From RCIO01 sp035555795 (GTDB lineage Bacteria; Pseudomonadota; Alphaproteobacteria; Rhizobiales; Rhizobiaceae), in the NCBI GenBank assembly GCA_035555795.1, contig DATMGE010000017.1, forward strand, positions 1 through 44,887: 44,887 bases of DNA. Direction: 5' to 3'. The notes beneath the pieces are model-generated. The model ran no database searches and was not told where the DNA came from. It saw nothing but the letters and a program-made list of their open reading frames with translations. This document shows, in pieces, positions 44,270 through 44,887 of the stretch. The position numbers were made by a program, and so were the translations under genes. The first letter of the stretch is position 1, and each line of letters opens with the position of its first letter.

Positions 44270-44632
44270 ATGAACACCGACAGCGAAACCACCCGTGAAA
44301 TCGCCAACCGTTTTCACGCTGCGTTCGAGAAGCATCGTCCCGAAGACCTTGACGATCTGGTCGGCGAGGGCTGCATCCTCGAAAATACGACGCCCGCGCC
44401 AGATGGCGCGCGCTATGAGGGGCGCGAGGCTTGCCTCACTTTCTGGAAAGGGATCGCATCCTCCGGAAACCTTGTCTTCGAGGCGGAAGAGATCTGGGCC
44501 AGCGAGGATCGCGGGATCATCCGGTGGCACCTATACTGGGGCGAGAAGGAAACGGACCGGGTCCGAGGGGTCAACATCCTGCGGGTTCGGGATGGGAAGA
44601 TCGTCGAAGGCCGGGGATATATGAAAGGATAG
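44270..44632 (+). CDS. NTF2/SnoaL-like protein
   Basis: The 120 residues show the SnoaL-like layout: RFHAAFEKHRPEDLDDLVGEGCILENTTPAPDGARYEG, then a central tryptophan-rich sheet (IRWHLYWGEK) and the C-terminal VNILRVRDGKIVEGRGYMKG. Members of this fold are enzymes or ligand-binding proteins of many kinds. ATG at 44270 has AAGGTG about 6 nt upstream. It lies after the repeat and converges with the FAD oxidoreductase. It is distinct from the cluster I NTF2-like protein, sharing only the fold. Confidence 0.85.
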   Translation: MNTDSETTREIANRFHAAFEKHRPEDLDDLVGEGCILENTTPAPDGARYEGREACLTFWKGIASSGNLVFEAEEIWASEDRGIIRWHLYWGEKETDRVRGVNILRVRDGKIVEGRGYMKG

Positions 44633-44636
44633 GTCC

Positions 44637-44653
44637 TGCGGGGCCGGTCCGCA
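44637..44653. terminator. Small stem-loop between convergent genes
   Basis: TGCGG and CCGCA pair with a 7-nt loop between the NTF2-like and FAD oxidoreductase stops. Weak, without T-tract. Confidence 0.25.
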
Positions 44654-44665
44654 TCGCGCCTCTGC

Positions 44666-44887
44666 TCAGGACGGCATGGCGAACAGGTCCGCGTCGGAGT
44701 CCTCGCGGCCGTCGAGCGTCGTGGCGATCATTTCGGATGCCAGTTGCGAGAAGGTGATTCCGTTGCCGCCATAGCCCATGACGGCGTGGATTCGTGGCTT
44801 GCGCGGGAGCGTGCCGATGATGGGGAGGCCGGTCGGCGTCGCGCCGAAGGAGCCCGTCCAGCTGAATTCGAGCGAGGGGTCGATGCC
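44666..44887 (-). CDS. FAD-dependent oxidoreductase (DAO family), C-terminal part (cut by window edge)
   Basis: Only the last 73 residues lie in the window; the gene runs past the right edge. The visible part reads SWTGSFGATPTGLPIIG and HAVMGYGGNGITFSQLASEMI. This is the C-terminal FAD-contact region (GYGGNG) of D-amino-acid-oxidase-like enzymes such as DadA or gamma-glutamylputrescine oxidoreductase. The stop is TGA at 44666-44668. Substrate and subfamily cannot be assigned. Confidence 0.85.
   Translation of the reverse strand, partial: GIDPSLEFSWTGSFGATPTGLPIIGTLPRKPRIHAVMGYGGNGITFSQLASEMIATTLDGREDSDADLFAMPS

Overview
The window is about 44.9 kb of GC-rich DNA with dense, mostly ordinary bacterial gene structure. 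The gene families and the neighbourhood gltB-gltD / SGNH protein / lytic transglycosylase / galU suggest an alphaproteobacterium of the Hyphomicrobiales (Rhizobiales), probably Phyllobacteriaceae/Mesorhizobium-like. So do three intergenic palindromic repeats and the many tripartite tricarboxylate transporter (TTT) genes. This placement comes from gene content and family knowledge, not from a database search.

Left part (1-14.7 kb): the 3' end of an assimilatory nitrate reductase gene, then catabolic cluster I. The cluster starts with an IclR regulator diverging from a DUF6282 metal-dependent hydrolase and a quinone oxidoreductase. A minus-strand pair (bicupin protein and BKACE-type beta-keto acid cleavage enzyme) follows. 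Then come plus-strand genes for an HpcH/HpaI aldolase, an SDR, a TTT transporter (TctB, TctA, TctC), an NTF2-like protein and a two-subunit xanthine-dehydrogenase-family hydroxylase without an FAD subunit. IclR-like inverted repeats (TTYC...GRAA) occur in three of its intergenic spaces. A GntR/FCD regulator closes the block and diverges from cluster II.

Middle part (15.1-25.1 kb): catabolic cluster II is one tight plus-strand operon with several stop/start overlaps. It encodes two tandem TctC binding proteins, a creatininase-family protein with altered metal-site residues, an HpcH/HpaI aldolase, a maleate isomerase/Asp-Glu racemase-type enzyme, an M20 carbamoylase/allantoate-amidohydrolase-type hydrolase, a D-2-hydroxyacid dehydrogenase, TctB-TctA and an aminotransferase. 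Together they look like an uptake-and-degradation route for an imported nitrogenous carboxylate: amide or ring opening, N-deacylation/decarbamoylation, isomerisation, transamination/oxidoreduction and retro-aldol cleavage. The substrate cannot be read from sequence. This operon is the best candidate for an undescribed pathway in the window.

Right part (25.1-44.9 kb) is largely housekeeping: pyrC, an aldehyde dehydrogenase, a DoxX-like membrane protein, a threonine aldolase, gltB-gltD (glutamate synthase), a DUF459/SGNH-like protein lacking canonical catalytic residues, an MltB-type lytic transglycosylase, galU, an outer-membrane beta-barrel protein and an SPFH/NfeD membrane pair. A TetR regulator divergent from a small monooxygenase, an NTF2-like protein and the 3' end of an FAD-dependent oxidoreductase follow. 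I saw no rRNA, tRNA, CRISPR array, insertion sequence or prophage.
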